A stretch of DNA of 64,000 nucleotides from Trinickia dinghuensis (GTDB lineage: Bacteria; Pseudomonadota; Gammaproteobacteria; Burkholderiales; Burkholderiaceae): NCBI RefSeq assembly GCF_003367175.1, contig NZ_QRGA01000014.1, positions 212,998-276,997 of the forward strand, written 5' to 3'. Shown here in pieces: positions 29,214-41,888 of this stretch. The number at the start of each line of letters is the position of its first letter. Positions within the stretch are counted from its first letter, which is position 1. The notes under the pieces are model-generated. The model saw only the letters and a program-made list of their open reading frames with translations, had not been told where the DNA came from and ran no database searches. The position numbers and the translations under genes were made by a program.

Positions 29214-30069
29214 AGTACGTCAGCTGAGCGTGCGCACGCCGCAGGGCCCGGCTGGCACGCTCACGAAGGAGTCGCGGCACGTCTTCGCCTACGATACGCG
29301 CGAGCCCGCGCGGCAAGTTTCGCTCACCATGCCGCTCCGTGCGGAAACCTACGCCGAAACGCCGATGTTGCCCGCCTTTTCGATGAACCGGCCGGAAGGC
29401 TTTCTGCTCGAACGAATTCAGCGCGCATTCAAGCATGTTCAGCTTGACGACATGGCGCTGCTGGCGATCACGGGCGGCAATCAAATTGGGCGGCTTCGCT
29501 ACGACGAACCAGGCAAATCGACGCAGGGCAAGCGGGCGGAAGCGGGCCTGGCAACGTTGCTCAAAACGGGCAGTCAGGCGGGACTTTTCGAACACCTCGT
29601 GGAGACCTATCTCGAATCAGGCATTTCGGGCTTTCAACCGAAGGTGATGATTCCCGATGCCGATAAAGTCGTGAACGGCAAGGTCGACGAGAAGATGACG
29701 GCGACTACGCCAAGCTTGATCTTGAAAGCGGCAGGCGACGACTATCCGCATCTGCCGGTGAACGAATACTTATGTATGAGTGCCGCGCGCCGAGCCGGCA
29801 TTCGGGTGCCCCGGTTCTGGCTGTCCGACGACCAAAGCTTGTTCGTGATCGAGCGCTTCGATGTGAGCGGCGACCAGCAGCTCGGTTTCGAAGACATGGC
29901 CGTGCTGATGGGGAAGAACCATGTGCAGCCGAACTTCAAGTACAGCAGCAGCTACGAAAAGGTCGCACTTGCAATCGGTATGAACTGCGGCAGCCATTCC
30001 GACGAGAGCCTCGCGCGCTTCTTCGAATACTTCGCGCTGTCGGTGATGGTGCGCAACGGCGACGATTAG
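29200..30069 (+). pseudogene. Truncated HipA-family kinase, lacks the C-terminal catalytic part
   Basis: A 289-residue HipA, starting at GTG 29200 behind AAGGAG (29187-29192). The N-terminal subdomain (VSLTMPLRAETY, FSMNRPEGFLLERI, ALLAITGGNQIGRLRYD) and the start of the kinase domain (GFQPKVMI, LILKAAGDDYPHLPVNEYL, SLFVIERFD) are intact. The frame then stops at MVRNGDD, within the motif normally read N-G-D-A-H-x-x-N. The magnesium-binding Asn, the DFG-like Asp and about 130 further residues are missing, against 420-440 in full HipA. The kinase is therefore almost surely inactive. No continuation is visible before metG, so a deletion is more likely than a frameshift. Confidence 0.82.
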
Positions 30070-30190
30070 CGCCGCTTCAGGTTCAGTGCCTTCGGGGCCG
30101 GCGCGCGGCAATGCGCGAGCCCCCGGCGATATGCCCCGTGCCTGCTAAAATCGTCGCTTTCCCTCAAGCAGCACACCTTCCTATACGCTC

Positions 30191-32344
30191 ATGACCGTAT
30201 CCGCCCCTCATTTTGCCGCGCAAGCCGGCACGGGCGCCGCCCGCCGCCGCATTCTCGTGACGTCCGCTTTGCCCTACGCGAACGGACAGATCCACCTCGG
30301 CCACATGGTCGAGTTCATCCAGACGGACGTCTGGGTGCGCGCGATGCGAATGCACGGCCATGAGGTCCATTACGTCGGCGCCGACGACACGCACGGCACG
30401 CCGATCATGCTGAGCGCCGAAAAGGAAGGCATCACGCCGAAGCAGCTCATCGAGCGCGTCTGCCGCGAGCACACGCGCGACCTCGGCAACTTCCTGATTT
30501 CGTTCGACAACTACTATTCGACCGATTCAGAGGAAAACAAGACGCTGTGCGAGACGATCTACGGCAAGCTCGAGCAAGCCGGCCTCATCGACGCGCGCGA
30601 GATCGAGCAAGCGTACGACCCCGTCAAGGAGATGTTCCTGCCCGACCGCTTCATCAAGGGCGAGTGCCCGAAATGCGGCGCGAAGGACCAATACGGCGAT
30701 AGCTGCGAGGTCTGCGGCTCGACCTATCAGCCGACCGACCTCGTCAACCCGTACTCGGCGATTTCGGGCGCGACGCCCGTGCGCCGCAAGTCCACGCACT
30801 ACTTCTTCAAGCTGTCCGATGCGCGTTGCGAGAATTTCCTGCGCGAGTGGGTCAGCGGTCTCGCGCAGCCCGAGGCGACGAACAAGATGCGCGAATGGCT
30901 TGGTGAAGCCGGCGACGCGAAGCTCGGCGATTGGGACATCTCGCGCGATGCACCGTACTTCGGGTTCGAAATCCCCGGCGCGCCCGGCAAGTACTTCTAC
31001 GTCTGGCTCGATGCGCCGGTCGGGTACTACGCGAGCTTCAAGAACCTCGCGGCCAAGCGCGGCTTCGATTTCGAAGAGTGGATCCAGCCCGGCACGAACA
31101 CCGAGCAATACCACTTCATCGGCAAGGACATCCTGTATTTCCACACGCTGTTCTGGCCGGCCATGCTCGAATTCGCGGGCTATCGCACGCCGACGAACGT
31201 GTTCGCGCATGGCTTCTTGACCGTCGACGGCGCGAAGATGTCCAAATCGCGCGGCACCTTCATCACCGCGAACAGCTTCATCGAGACGGGCCTGAACCCC
31301 GAATGGCTGCGCTACTACTTCGCCGCGAAGCTGAACGCGACGATGGAAGACCTCGACCTCAATCTCGATGACTTCCAAGCACGCGTGAACAGCGACGTCG
31401 TCGGCAAGTACGTCAACATCGCGAGCCGCGCCGCGGGCTTCCTCATCAAGCGCTTCGAGGGGCGCGTGCAGGACAGCTCGATGCACCATCCGCTGCTCGC
31501 GACGCTGCGCGCGGCGATCCCGCAAATCGCGGCGCACTACGAAGCGCGCGAGTACAGCCGCGCCGTGCGCCAAACCATGGAACTCGCCGACGCCGTCAAC
31601 GGCTACGTCGACACGGCCAAGCCGTGGGACCAGGCGAAGGATCCCGCCAACGCCAGCCTGCTGCACGAGACGGTCAGCGTCAGCCTAGAGGCGTTCCGGC
31701 TGCTTTCCATCGCGCTCAAACCGGTGTTGCCGGCCCTGGCCGCCAAGGTCGAGGCATTCCTCGGGGTCGCGCCGCTCGCCTGGGCCGATGCCGATACGCC
31801 GCTGTCGTCGGCGCAGCCCATCAACGCCTATCAGCACTTGATGACGCGCATCGACCCCAAGCAGATCGAAGCGCTGATCGAGGCCAACCGCGGTTCGCTG
31901 CAGCCGACCGAAACGGGCGCCGCGGCGGCGGGAACGGCGGCAGCGTCGCCGGCGGCAAGCAAAACCAAGCCGAAAACCGCGCCCGCGAGCGACGCGCAAA
32001 GCGAAATCATCTCGATCGACGATTTCGCCAAGATCGATTTGCGCATCGCCCTCATCGTCGAGTGCAAGGCCGTCGAAGGCTCGGACAAGCTGCTGCAATT
32101 GACGCTCGACGTCGGCGAGGAAAAGACCCGCAACGTCTTTTCGGGGATCAAGTCGGCCTATCGTCCAGAGGATTTGGTCGGCAAACTGACGGTGATGGTC
32201 GCGAACCTCGCGCCGCGCAAGATGAAGTTCGGCCTGTCGGAAGGGATGGTGCTGGCTGCGTCGAGCGCCGACGAGAAAGCCGAACCGGGCCTTTACATCC
32301 TCGAACCGCACAGCGGCGCGAAGCCCGGCATGCGCGTGCGCTGA
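30191..32344 (+). CDS. metG: Methionine-tRNA ligase
   Basis: A 717-residue class I synthetase that charges tRNA-Met. The HIGH-type motif is QIHLGHM, the zinc knuckle uses [19 protein letters not shown], and the KMSKS loop is KMSKSRGT. An Ala/Lys-rich linker leads to a C-terminal Trbp111-type tRNA-binding domain ([33 protein letters not shown]) that makes the enzyme dimeric. A TAAAAT box (30146-30151) precedes the ATG. Confidence 0.97.
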   Translation: MTVSAPHFAAQAGTGAARRRILVTSALPYANGQIHLGHMVEFIQTDVWVRAMRMHGHEVHYVGADDTHGTPIMLSAEKEGITPKQLIERVCREHTRDLGNFLISFDNYYSTDSEENKTLCETIYGKLEQAGLIDAREIEQAYDPVKEMFLPDRFIKGECPKCGAKDQYGDSCEVCGSTYQPTDLVNPYSAISGATPVRRKSTHYFFKLSDARCENFLREWVSGLAQPEATNKMREWLGEAGDAKLGDWDISRDAPYFGFEIPGAPGKYFYVWLDAPVGYYASFKNLAAKRGFDFEEWIQPGTNTEQYHFIGKDILYFHTLFWPAMLEFAGYRTPTNVFAHGFLTVDGAKMSKSRGTFITANSFIETGLNPEWLRYYFAAKLNATMEDLDLNLDDFQARVNSDVVGKYVNIASRAAGFLIKRFEGRVQDSSMHHPLLATLRAAIPQIAAHYEAREYSRAVRQTMELADAVNGYVDTAKPWDQAKDPANASLLHETVSVSLEAFRLLSIALKPVLPALAAKVEAFLGVAPLAWADADTPLSSAQPINAYQHLMTRIDPKQIEALIEANRGSLQPTETGAAAAGTAAASPAASKTKPKTAPASDAQSEIISIDDFAKIDLRIALIVECKAVEGSDKLLQLTLDVGEEKTRNVFSGIKSAYRPEDLVGKLTVMVANLAPRKMKFGLSEGMVLAASSADEKAEPGLYILEPHSGAKPGMRVR

Positions 32345-32423
32345 GCCGCGCGTATCGGTGTGCCGCCGGTGCTCGGGCTGTCGCGGCCGTGCGTCGTCGG
32401 AGCAGCGGGCCGCCCCATGAGCG

Positions 32424-35400
32424 TCACTTCCGCCATCGGTCGAAGCGCCGCGTGAAGTTGATGTCGACACCCTGGAAGGTTCCTCCGTATAGAAGAACCG
32501 ACCAGAAACGCGAGAGATTCACGGTCGCCTTGAATGCGTTGCTCGCCGATTGCAGCCCTTGCTCGTAGCCGAGCACGAGCCGGTCGTTGATCGCCTTCGA
32601 CAACATGACGACCTGCGAATCCGTCAGCCCGACATCGCTGCGGCCGACCGAGAACTCGTCGAGGCCGAATGTCTGCGCCACGCGCTTGCCGGTCGCGCTG
32701 CCCAGCAGCGCGAGCGCCGTCGTCATCGAACTTTGCTGGCTCAGGTTGTTGCCCTGGTCGGTCCCGTGACCGAACAGCAGCCATGAAAGCTTCTCGTTGT
32801 CGGGCACGTTGGGCTCCGACACGAGCTTGACGATCGGCGAGCGCACCGTCCCCGTCACCTGCACACCGGCTTCCACCTCCTGATTGCGGTGCATCGCAAG
32901 AATGTTGACGCCGGGATTGGCCACCGGCCCGTTGAACGTGAAGTAGCCGTTCTCGATTGAGAGCTTGCGGCCGAACGACGTATAGGTCGACCCTTCGGTC
33001 ACGCGCACGTTGCCGATGGCGCGCAGCGGCTCATTAGGCGCGGACAGCGCCGTCACCGTGCCGCGCAAGCCGAGATCGGCGCCTTGGCCGCGGAAGCGGA
33101 AATCGTTGCCGAGGTTGATGTCGACGCTCGCGCGCGGCGCAAAGCGGCCGACGGGTTTGTTCGTCGGCTCCGCCGGCGGCGGCGCGCCATGGACCAAACC
33201 GTGGTCGCTGACGATGACGACGTCGTCGGATAGGCGCGGCGCGGGCTGATCAGGCAGGTCGAACCGCGCGTGATCGACCTTGAACTTGCCGTCGATGTCG
33301 AGCCCGCCGGCCGCGCCGCCGTTCGCGACCGTCGCGCTGCCCGACAGCGACAGCTGACGGTCGGGCGCGGCGAACAGCTCGAGCTTGTCCGCCACGATCC
33401 GCGCCGTCAGATCGGGCTCGTCGCGGTCGAGCCGAATCTGCCCGGTCGCGCGCACCGTGCCGTCGCCGCCATGGAACTCAACGCGCTGCAAGTCGACGAG
33501 GTTTTCGGTCAGCGCGACGCGCACGACGCCCTCCTTCAATTGAATACCCTGATCGACGAGCGTCGCCGACAATCCATCGCCGACGAGCGACCCGGACAGC
33601 GTTGGTTTCGCTTTCGTGCCGGCCAACACGAGATTCAAGGCGACGTGTCCGTCGAGCACGTAGCTCGGCCCGAACAACCCGCCCGTCGTCTTCAAGGCGG
33701 GGACGTCGAACGCGAGCTTGCCCGCGAGCGGCGCGTCGGTGCTCAATGCGAGCAGACCGCCGCGCGCCGGATCGGGCGTCAGCGGCGCGCTGACGTTCGC
33801 GTCGAGTGTGCCGATCCGGCTCGCCGCCGCGTGCGCGGTCGCGGCCATGCGCCCACCGGTGAAGTCGATGCTCGTCGACAACGCCGTGATGCCGAACGCC
33901 GCAGTGCCGTAGCCCGTCGACAGCGTCGCATCGCCGCTGCGGCGCTCGATGCGCGCGTATCCGCTCGCGGTGCGGCCCAGCGTGAAATCCCAGTCCGCCC
34001 CGAGCACGAGATCGCTCGATAGCCGCGATTGCTCCCCCGTCAGCATCTGCCGGATCGCGATGAGGCGCGCCACCGACAAATTCGATGCGCTGCCGGCCGA
34101 GCTGATCGCCCCGTGATCGTAGACGAGCGACTTCAAATCGAGCGTCGCGCCTTCGACGGCAAGCCGCGTCGGGCCGAGCGTGGCGCGCTGCCCCCCCGCG
34201 GAGACGGCCACCGGCGTTTGCAAGTCGATCGCCGGCATGCCTCGATTCGCCAAGCGCGCGAGCACGCCGTCCCAGCGCGGGCCGTCGCGCGTATCGGTCA
34301 ACCCGCCCGAGCCCGCGAGCATCATGTCGACGGGCCGCCCGCGCACCGTGCCCTTGGCTTGCGCGTCAAACGTGTGCTTGCCGCGCGTACCCGCGACGTG
34401 GGCCGTCAACGTCGCAAGGTCGACGACACCGGCGTGGATGTCGCGCGCCTCCGTCGTGAATTGCAGCGCCCCTTTCGCGCCGTCGTGGATCTCAGCGCTG
34501 CCCGTCGCCGCGCCGATGCGATTCGCGCCGACCACCACGGCGCGCGCGTCGTAGCGCAGCGACACGTCGGGGTGGGCGAGCGAGCCGGTCAGATCGCCGT
34601 CCGCGAGGATGGTGCCGGCCACGCCGAAGCCGAGACGATCGAGCTGCGGCGCGTCCACGTGAAAGCGCAGGCGGTCGCCCGGTCCCCCGAAGCTGCCGTG
34701 CACCTCGACGTCGTTGCCGGCGATCGACAACTTGGCGTCGCTCGGCAACAGCCGCGCGCCGGCCAGCTGAACCGTGCCCGCGCCCGTCAGAGGGAAACCG
34801 TCGTAGACGCTGTCGCCGAGTTCGAACCGCAGCTTGGCCGATAGCGGCTGAGCGAGCGTGCCCACGGCACTGAAGCGGCCCGTCACGCGTGCTTCGGGCA
34901 ACTTGCTCGGCGTGGGCCGCGCCGGCTTTGCCGAGGCTCGGGTATGGGCGGCGGCGCCGGCGCCGGCGCGAGGCGCGGACGGGGCCCCCGATGCCGCGGG
35001 ACGCGCCGCCGGCAGTTCGGCCGCGACGACGAGCCGCGGATCGAAATTCGTCAGCGTCGCGCTGAGGTCGTAGCTCGAGCGCGCATCGCGCTGTAACGCG
35101 CCTTTCAGTTCGAGGCGGCCGTCGCCCGCGTCGACGCGCACGCTCTCCAGTGCAATGCGTCCGCGCTCCAACGCGACGTGGGCCCGCGCGCGCAGGCGCG
35201 CCGCCTTGTCGGCCAAATCGAGCGAGAGCGACTGCGTCGCGCCGTCGAGTTCGATGCCGATCGGACCGGCTAGCGAGGTCGGCCGCGCGTAAGGCGTGAG
35301 CGTCGCCAGGTCGAGCGCGCTCGCGATCAAGTCCAAACGCCCGCGCCCATGCGCGAACGTGCCCCCGCCCGTCAGCGCGGCGCCATGAACGAGCCGCACG

Positions 35401-36524
35401 TCGAGGTGCTCGAGCCGCTGCGCGTGCTCGTCGAGACGCACGTCGGCACGCGCTTGGACGAGCGGCAGACGATGCTCGTCGAGTTGTCCGGGTGTTGCAT
35501 TGACGATCGTGACGGGCCCTTCGACGACCAGCGGCCCGGCGCCCGGCACCGGCGCGAGCGTCGCCGCGAGCGACAGATCGGCCTGCGGCGCGCCGGCGCT
35601 GAATAGCCGCGGGTCGACGTGATCGACCGCGATCGTCGCCCGCTCGAGCGGCACGGGCGCGAACGGCGCCGCCTCGATATGCGCGCGGCCGGCCAGCTTC
35701 ATTCCGCTCGCCGTCACGTCGGCCGCGAGCGATTCCAGCGTGCCCGATACGCGCGCCTGCAGTTCGGCCGGCGTACCGCCCGCCGAGCCCGACGCCGCCA
35801 GCGAGCCGGTGAGCGGGAACGGCCGCGCCCCATCGAGCGCAAGCCGCGCCGCCAGCGCCCCGTAGGCTGTGTCGAAGCCGTCGAGCGACAAGGTGTGATG
35901 GCGGCCGTCGCTGCGGCCATGCGCGCGCAACCGATCGATTTCGGTCGTCGTCGCGCCGTTGTGCACGAGCAGCCTGTCGACGGCGAGCGAGCGCAGGTCG
36001 AGCTGGATCGGCAGGCGCAAATCGGCGGGCAGCCGCATCGGGGTACTGCTCGTCGACGGCGCCAGCCGCGCGTCGATCGTCCCCGCCTCCAGCGCGTCGA
36101 CGGTGAACCGCCAAGGCGCGCGCGTCAGCGCCCAGCGGCCCGAGAGGCGATCGATGCGGATGTCGGTGGGCGGCGCGCCGGCCGGGCCCGCCGGCTCGTG
36201 CCAGCGCACGCCGGCCAAGCGCACGCCGCGCGCGAGCGTGCCGCCTTCGAAGGTGCCCGACAGCCGCGGGGCCGTGGCCGCAACGGCGGCCCGCCATACG
36301 AGCCGCGCGCCGGGCTCGGTGGCGATCGCGCCGTAGAGCGCCGCGGCGATCGAAACGAAAATGAACGCCAGCGCGAGCGCCGTCCAGGCGAGCGCGCGCA
36401 AGCCGCGCCGCTTGCGACGCGGCGCTTGCGGCTCGCTCGGCGGCGGCGCGCCCGCCCCGCCCGCCCCCGGCGCATCGGCGGCGGAAGCGTGTTCATGCGG
36501 CGGTGGCGGCGAATCTTGCGTCAT
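32424..36524 (-). CDS. tamB: TamB, translocation and assembly module inner-membrane subunit
   Basis: A 1366-residue TamB/YtfN-type protein. A Pro-rich cytoplasmic start precedes one membrane helix at about 40-65 (LAWTALALAFIFVSIAAALY). The remainder is a very long periplasmic beta-rich region (AsmA-like repeats, such as DLSATLTNFDPRLVV) ending in the DUF490 domain (LSWLLFGHGTD, LVLGYEQGL and FTRRFDRWRK at the C-terminus). TamB bridges the periplasm, moving phospholipids and aiding outer-membrane protein insertion with TamA, whose gene lies 24 bp upstream in the same operon. Confidence 0.93.
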   Translation of the reverse strand: MTQDSPPPPHEHASAADAPGAGGAGAPPPSEPQAPRRKRRGLRALAWTALALAFIFVSIAAALYGAIATEPGARLVWRAAVAATAPRLSGTFEGGTLARGVRLAGVRWHEPAGPAGAPPTDIRIDRLSGRWALTRAPWRFTVDALEAGTIDARLAPSTSSTPMRLPADLRLPIQLDLRSLAVDRLLVHNGATTTEIDRLRAHGRSDGRHHTLSLDGFDTAYGALAARLALDGARPFPLTGSLAASGSAGGTPAELQARVSGTLESLAADVTASGMKLAGRAHIEAAPFAPVPLERATIAVDHVDPRLFSAGAPQADLSLAATLAPVPGAGPLVVEGPVTIVNATPGQLDEHRLPLVQARADVRLDEHAQRLEHLDVRLVHGAALTGGGTFAHGRGRLDLIASALDLATLTPYARPTSLAGPIGIELDGATQSLSLDLADKAARLRARAHVALERGRIALESVRVDAGDGRLELKGALQRDARSSYDLSATLTNFDPRLVVAAELPAARPAASGAPSAPRAGAGAAAHTRASAKPARPTPSKLPEARVTGRFSAVGTLAQPLSAKLRFELGDSVYDGFPLTGAGTVQLAGARLLPSDAKLSIAGNDVEVHGSFGGPGDRLRFHVDAPQLDRLGFGVAGTILADGDLTGSLAHPDVSLRYDARAVVVGANRIGAATGSAEIHDGAKGALQFTTEARDIHAGVVDLATLTAHVAGTRGKHTFDAQAKGTVRGRPVDMMLAGSGGLTDTRDGPRWDGVLARLANRGMPAIDLQTPVAVSAGGQRATLGPTRLAVEGATLDLKSLVYDHGAISSAGSASNLSVARLIAIRQMLTGEQSRLSSDLVLGADWDFTLGRTASGYARIERRSGDATLSTGYGTAAFGITALSTSIDFTGGRMAATAHAAASRIGTLDANVSAPLTPDPARGGLLALSTDAPLAGKLAFDVPALKTTGGLFGPSYVLDGHVALNLVLAGTKAKPTLSGSLVGDGLSATLVDQGIQLKEGVVRVALTENLVDLQRVEFHGGDGTVRATGQIRLDRDEPDLTARIVADKLELFAAPDRQLSLSGSATVANGGAAGGLDIDGKFKVDHARFDLPDQPAPRLSDDVVIVSDHGLVHGAPPPAEPTNKPVGRFAPRASVDINLGNDFRFRGQGADLGLRGTVTALSAPNEPLRAIGNVRVTEGSTYTSFGRKLSIENGYFTFNGPVANPGVNILAMHRNQEVEAGVQVTGTVRSPIVKLVSEPNVPDNEKLSWLLFGHGTDQGNNLSQQSSMTTALALLGSATGKRVAQTFGLDEFSVGRSDVGLTDSQVVMLSKAINDRLVLGYEQGLQSASNAFKATVNLSRFWSVLLYGGTFQGVDINFTRRFDRWRK

Positions 36525-36548
36525 GCGGACCCTATGCGATTCAAGATG

Positions 36549-38360
36549 TCAGAACGCGATGCCGAGCGTCAAATACGGCCGCACGCTGTGGTTGCGCGTG
36601 CCGTAGGCGACATCGACGTTGATCGGACCGACGGGACTGCGCCAGCGCGCGCCGACACCCACGCCCGGATAGAAGACGCGCTCGCCCCAGGTGTCCGTTG
36701 CCGCGCCGATGTCGTAGAAAACCGCCGCGCCCCAGTCGTGGCTGAACCAGTGCTGATATTCCGCGGTTGCCGTGGCCAAATACTTCGTCGGCAACACCGA
36801 TCCGTCGATGTTGTTGCCGATGCTCTGGAACCCGTAGCCGCGCACGGAATTGGAGCCGCCCGCCCGAAACAGCAGCGACGCGGGAATGCCGCTCGAGCCG
36901 CCGGTCGTGAAGACACCGCCGAGTTCGGCGCGCACGAGAAACAAATCGCGTTTGAAGAGCGGCACGTATTGCACGCCCCGCGCGTACACGCGGGCGAACG
37001 TCTGATCCGTCGCGGCGCCCTTGATGGCGAAGCCCGTTTCGACGTGGACGAGGTTGCCCTTGCGCGGGAACAGCGGGTCGTCCACGTTGCGGCGCGTCCA
37101 CGACCATTGCGGCACCAGCGCGTGGCTCGTCGTCGGGCCGATCGCGTTTTGATCGAGGCGGTCGGCGTAGTACTGGATCGAATACGTGTAGTCGATGAAC
37201 TGCGCCGTGCGCGCGCGCTGCACGCCCGCGCGCGCACTGTAGATGCGCGTGCCCGACACTTGCGTGTTCGTATAGGAAGCGAGCGCGCTGTTGACCCAGC
37301 CGCGCTGGCCCGGCGGCATCGACAACTGGATCTGGCCGTACTGCTGGATCTGATCGAGCCGGCCCTGCACCGAGAACGGCCAAGCGGCGCCGAACGTGTC
37401 GAGGTACGAATACGAGCCCTGCACGTGCGCGCCGGTATCGGTGGCATAGCCGGCGCCGCCGCGCACGTTGTTGTACGGGTACTCGCTCACCTTCACGTGA
37501 ATCGGCGTGTCGTTCGGCTTCGTCACGTCGCTGTCGACGTCGATGGCCACGCTCGCGTAATACGGCGTGTTCTGCAGTTGCCGCTGCAGCTCGGCAATGC
37601 GCTCGGCATCGTAGACCTCGCCGACCGACACGGGATTGACGTTGGTGACGATGCGGCCCGGGTAGCGCTGCACCCCTGAGACGTCGAGCGGCCCGAGCGT
37701 GAACGTCGGGCCGCTCGCGAACGCGACGGTCAACGCGGCTTGCCGCGTATGAGGATCGATGCGCGCTTGCGAATGCACGATTTTCGCGCCGAGATAGCGG
37801 CGTGCCTGCAGCGCCTTCAGGGCCGCCGCCTTCGCGTCGGTCCATGCGGCCTGCGTGAACGGATCGCCCGTATGCAGGGAAAAGGCGAACCGCGCCGCAT
37901 TCTCCCGCTTCGGCTCTTCGGTGCCGACGGGGCCGTCGAACGTGAGCTCGACCGACGAGACGATCGTGCGTGGCCCCGGATCGACATGAACGGTGACCGA
38001 CCGCTTGCCTTTGCGGCCCGCGCGAACGTCGGTGCGCACGACGGGCGAAAAATAGCCGTCGGTCGCGGCCAGGTCCCGCACTTGCTGAGGCGCGGCGGTG
38101 ACGAGAAAATCGAATTGATCGTCGGTCACGTCGTCTCGCTTGGCGAAGCGGGCGAGATCGAGGTGCTTCTCGAGCAGCTTGCGCATGGCGCGCGGCGCAT
38201 CGATCGCGATGTCGTACTTGGCGAAAGCGGACATCGAAGCCAGCGCGAGCAGCGCGCCCAGCACGAGCGACGGCCAAACCGGCCGCCCCGCCAGGGCGCC
38301 TGAGCGCAGGTGTCGGCCGCGCCGCCCGGCGCGAGACGAAACGATCACGGCTCGCCGCAA
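36549..38360 (-). CDS. tamA: TamA, Omp85-family outer-membrane assembly protein
   Basis: A 603-residue Omp85 protein. A signal peptide (WPSLVLGALLALASMSAFA) is followed by POTRA domains (about 55-300; LDVSGVQRYPGRIV, VGEVYDAERIAELQ) and a 16-strand barrel carrying RAGGSNSVRGYGFQSIG, the substrate-loop motif, and ending in the C-terminal signature LGIAF. I place the start at TTG 38360 because GGGAG sits 6 bases before it; GTG 38348 is an alternative, and the much longer frame has no support. It forms the TAM complex with the downstream TamB. Confidence 0.9.
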   Translation of the reverse strand: MRRAVIVSSRAGRRGRHLRSGALAGRPVWPSLVLGALLALASMSAFAKYDIAIDAPRAMRKLLEKHLDLARFAKRDDVTDDQFDFLVTAAPQQVRDLAATDGYFSPVVRTDVRAGRKGKRSVTVHVDPGPRTIVSSVELTFDGPVGTEEPKRENAARFAFSLHTGDPFTQAAWTDAKAAALKALQARRYLGAKIVHSQARIDPHTRQAALTVAFASGPTFTLGPLDVSGVQRYPGRIVTNVNPVSVGEVYDAERIAELQRQLQNTPYYASVAIDVDSDVTKPNDTPIHVKVSEYPYNNVRGGAGYATDTGAHVQGSYSYLDTFGAAWPFSVQGRLDQIQQYGQIQLSMPPGQRGWVNSALASYTNTQVSGTRIYSARAGVQRARTAQFIDYTYSIQYYADRLDQNAIGPTTSHALVPQWSWTRRNVDDPLFPRKGNLVHVETGFAIKGAATDQTFARVYARGVQYVPLFKRDLFLVRAELGGVFTTGGSSGIPASLLFRAGGSNSVRGYGFQSIGNNIDGSVLPTKYLATATAEYQHWFSHDWGAAVFYDIGAATDTWGERVFYPGVGVGARWRSPVGPINVDVAYGTRNHSVRPYLTLGIAF

Positions 38361-38591
38361 ATAGAATCTCCCAGCGTTGACGAGTTTGACGAGTGCCCGG
38401 CCCGGCCGGCACCGGCGAAAGCGGTCATTTGAACATAACGGTCGCGCGCCGCCCACGAGCGATCCGCGTGCCCGCTTTCGACGCGCGGCAGCGCCCAGTG
38501 TTCCGCTCGGGACGGCATGCGCTAAAATCCCACCTTGCACACGGCGCCGCTCATGGCGCTGTTATGTCCCCATTTCCAGGATCACCGAATC

Positions 38592-38777
38592 ATGTATCAG
38601 TCGGACATCACGCAGTTCATCAATCAGCTCAAGCAGCAACAGCCGAAGCTCGAGGACGAGCAGCGCCGCGGCCGCGCGCTCCTGTGGGACAAGCAGCCGA
38701 TCGATCTCGAGGAGCGTTCGGAACAGCAGCAGTCGCGCGTGAAGCAAACGTCGTACGTCTACTACCAGAACTTCTGA
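38592..38777 (+). CDS. DUF3460 family small protein
   Basis: A 61-residue charged protein starting MYQSDITQFINQLKQQQP and ending KQTSYVYYQNF, a conserved beta-proteobacterial family of unknown role. It is rich in Gln and Glu, with no membrane segment. It stops 2 bp before the scpA start, so it is probably co-transcribed and co-translated with scpA. A TAAAAT box (38523-38528) lies upstream. Confidence 0.85.
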   Translation: MYQSDITQFINQLKQQQPKLEDEQRRGRALLWDKQPIDLEERSEQQQSRVKQTSYVYYQNF

Positions 38778-38779
38778 AC

Positions 38780-40620
<1,841 letters not shown>

Positions 40621-40677
40621 TCCGGCCCGCGGGCGGCAATCGTCTGAATTGAATTGACGTGAAGTAAGGGAAAGACC

Positions 40678-41064
40678 ATGCAGCGACACATGTTGAAATC
40701 GAAGATACACCGCGCCGTCGTCACGCATTGCGAGCTTCATTACGAAGGCTCGTGCGCGATCGACGAGGATTTGCTCGACGCGTCGGGCATCGTCGAAAAC
40801 GAACGCATCGACATCTGGAACGTCAACAACGGCGAGCGCTTCTCGACCTACGCGATCCGCGGCGAACGCGGCAGCGGCATGATCTCGCTGAACGGCTCGG
40901 CCGCGCGTCGCGCGCAGCTAGGCGATCTCGTCATCATCGCCGCGTTCGCGATGGTGGACGAGGCCGAGTTGAAGGCGGGCTGGGAGCCGAAGCTCGTATT
41001 CGTCGACGAGAACAACCAGAAGAAGAGCAGCCGCGGCCACGTGCCCGTGCAAAGCTGGACCTGA
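40678..41064 (+). CDS. panD: Aspartate 1-decarboxylase precursor
   Basis: A 128-residue pyruvoyl enzyme that makes beta-alanine from aspartate for pantothenate. Self-cleavage between G24 and S25 (in [11 protein letters not shown]) generates the pyruvoyl group. [30 protein letters not shown] and the invariant Tyr and Arg are present. It forms a pantothenate pair with panC. Confidence 0.97.
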   Translation: MQRHMLKSKIHRAVVTHCELHYEGSCAIDEDLLDASGIVENERIDIWNVNNGERFSTYAIRGERGSGMISLNGSAARRAQLGDLVIIAAFAMVDEAELKAGWEPKLVFVDENNQKKSSRGHVPVQSWT

Positions 41065-41137
41065 GCGGAGCCTTAGCTGGTCTGAGCCGGGCCTTGGTTT
41101 GGCCTGAACGAGCGGGCCGCCCACGCGCGGCCGGGCC

Positions 41138-41764
41138 TCACTTCTTCTCGACCCAAGCCTTGATCGGCTCCCACTGTTCGAGGTCCTTCTCGACACGGCT
41201 TTGGGGCACGTCCCAGAGCGTGAGCCCGTGCGCCGCGAGCTGCACGTAGTTCTGCGTATCGCGCAAAAACCCGAGCACGGGCAGCTCGAGACTCTCCACG
41301 AACCGGTGCAGCTGCTCGGCCGAGCGCGTGCGCGCGTCGACGCGCATGCCCACGACACCGATTTCGATCGCCCCCTTGCGCACGGCTTTTTCCTTGGTCA
41401 AGCGCTCGAGGAAATGCTGCGTGGCGAGGATGTCGAACATCGACGGCTGCAGCGGCACGACGACCTTATCGGCCAGCTCCAGCGCCGCGGCCAGCCGATT
41501 GCCGTGCAGCCCGGCCGGGGTATCGATTACGGCGTGCTCGAGGCCCTTCGGCGGTTTCACCGGCGCTTCGGGATCGACGCGCCAGGTTTCGATGGGGGGC
41601 AATCCTTCGGGGCGCAGGGCAAGCCATCCGTGCGACGACTGCTGCCGATCGAGGTCGGCCAGCGCCACCCATTCGCCGTTCGCCGCGAAGGCGCCCGCCA
41701 AGTTCGTCGACAGCGTGCTCTTGCCCACGCCGCCCTTGGGGTTCGCTACCACGATCACCGTCAT
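41138..41764 (-). CDS. ParA/MinD-family P-loop ATPase
   Basis: A 208-residue ParA-like protein with deviant Walker A ANPKGGVGKSTLSTNLAG, switch I-like DLDRQQSSHGW and HAVIDTPAGL. It is small and has no adjacent parB or centromere-like repeats, so it is an orphan of the type that positions proteins inside the cell rather than a plasmid partition gene. The ATG at 41764 starts right at the conserved MTVIVVANPK. Confidence 0.88.
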   Translation of the reverse strand: MTVIVVANPKGGVGKSTLSTNLAGAFAANGEWVALADLDRQQSSHGWLALRPEGLPPIETWRVDPEAPVKPPKGLEHAVIDTPAGLHGNRLAAALELADKVVVPLQPSMFDILATQHFLERLTKEKAVRKGAIEIGVVGMRVDARTRSAEQLHRFVESLELPVLGFLRDTQNYVQLAAHGLTLWDVPQSRVEKDLEQWEPIKAWVEKK

Positions 41765-41888
41765 GAACACTCCCGAGTAGAAGGCCGATTGGGAAGAAGC
41801 GGCCGGTTAGCCCGTTAAGCTCTCACTATCAAAATGCATCGCAGGTCCCGATAATATCGGCAATTTCGCCCTCTAGGAGGCTCATGCG

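Noticed and set aside
41138..41764. ParA-like gene as evidence of a plasmid or integrated element
   Set aside because: No parB, parS-like repeats or replication genes nearby, and neighbours are core genes.
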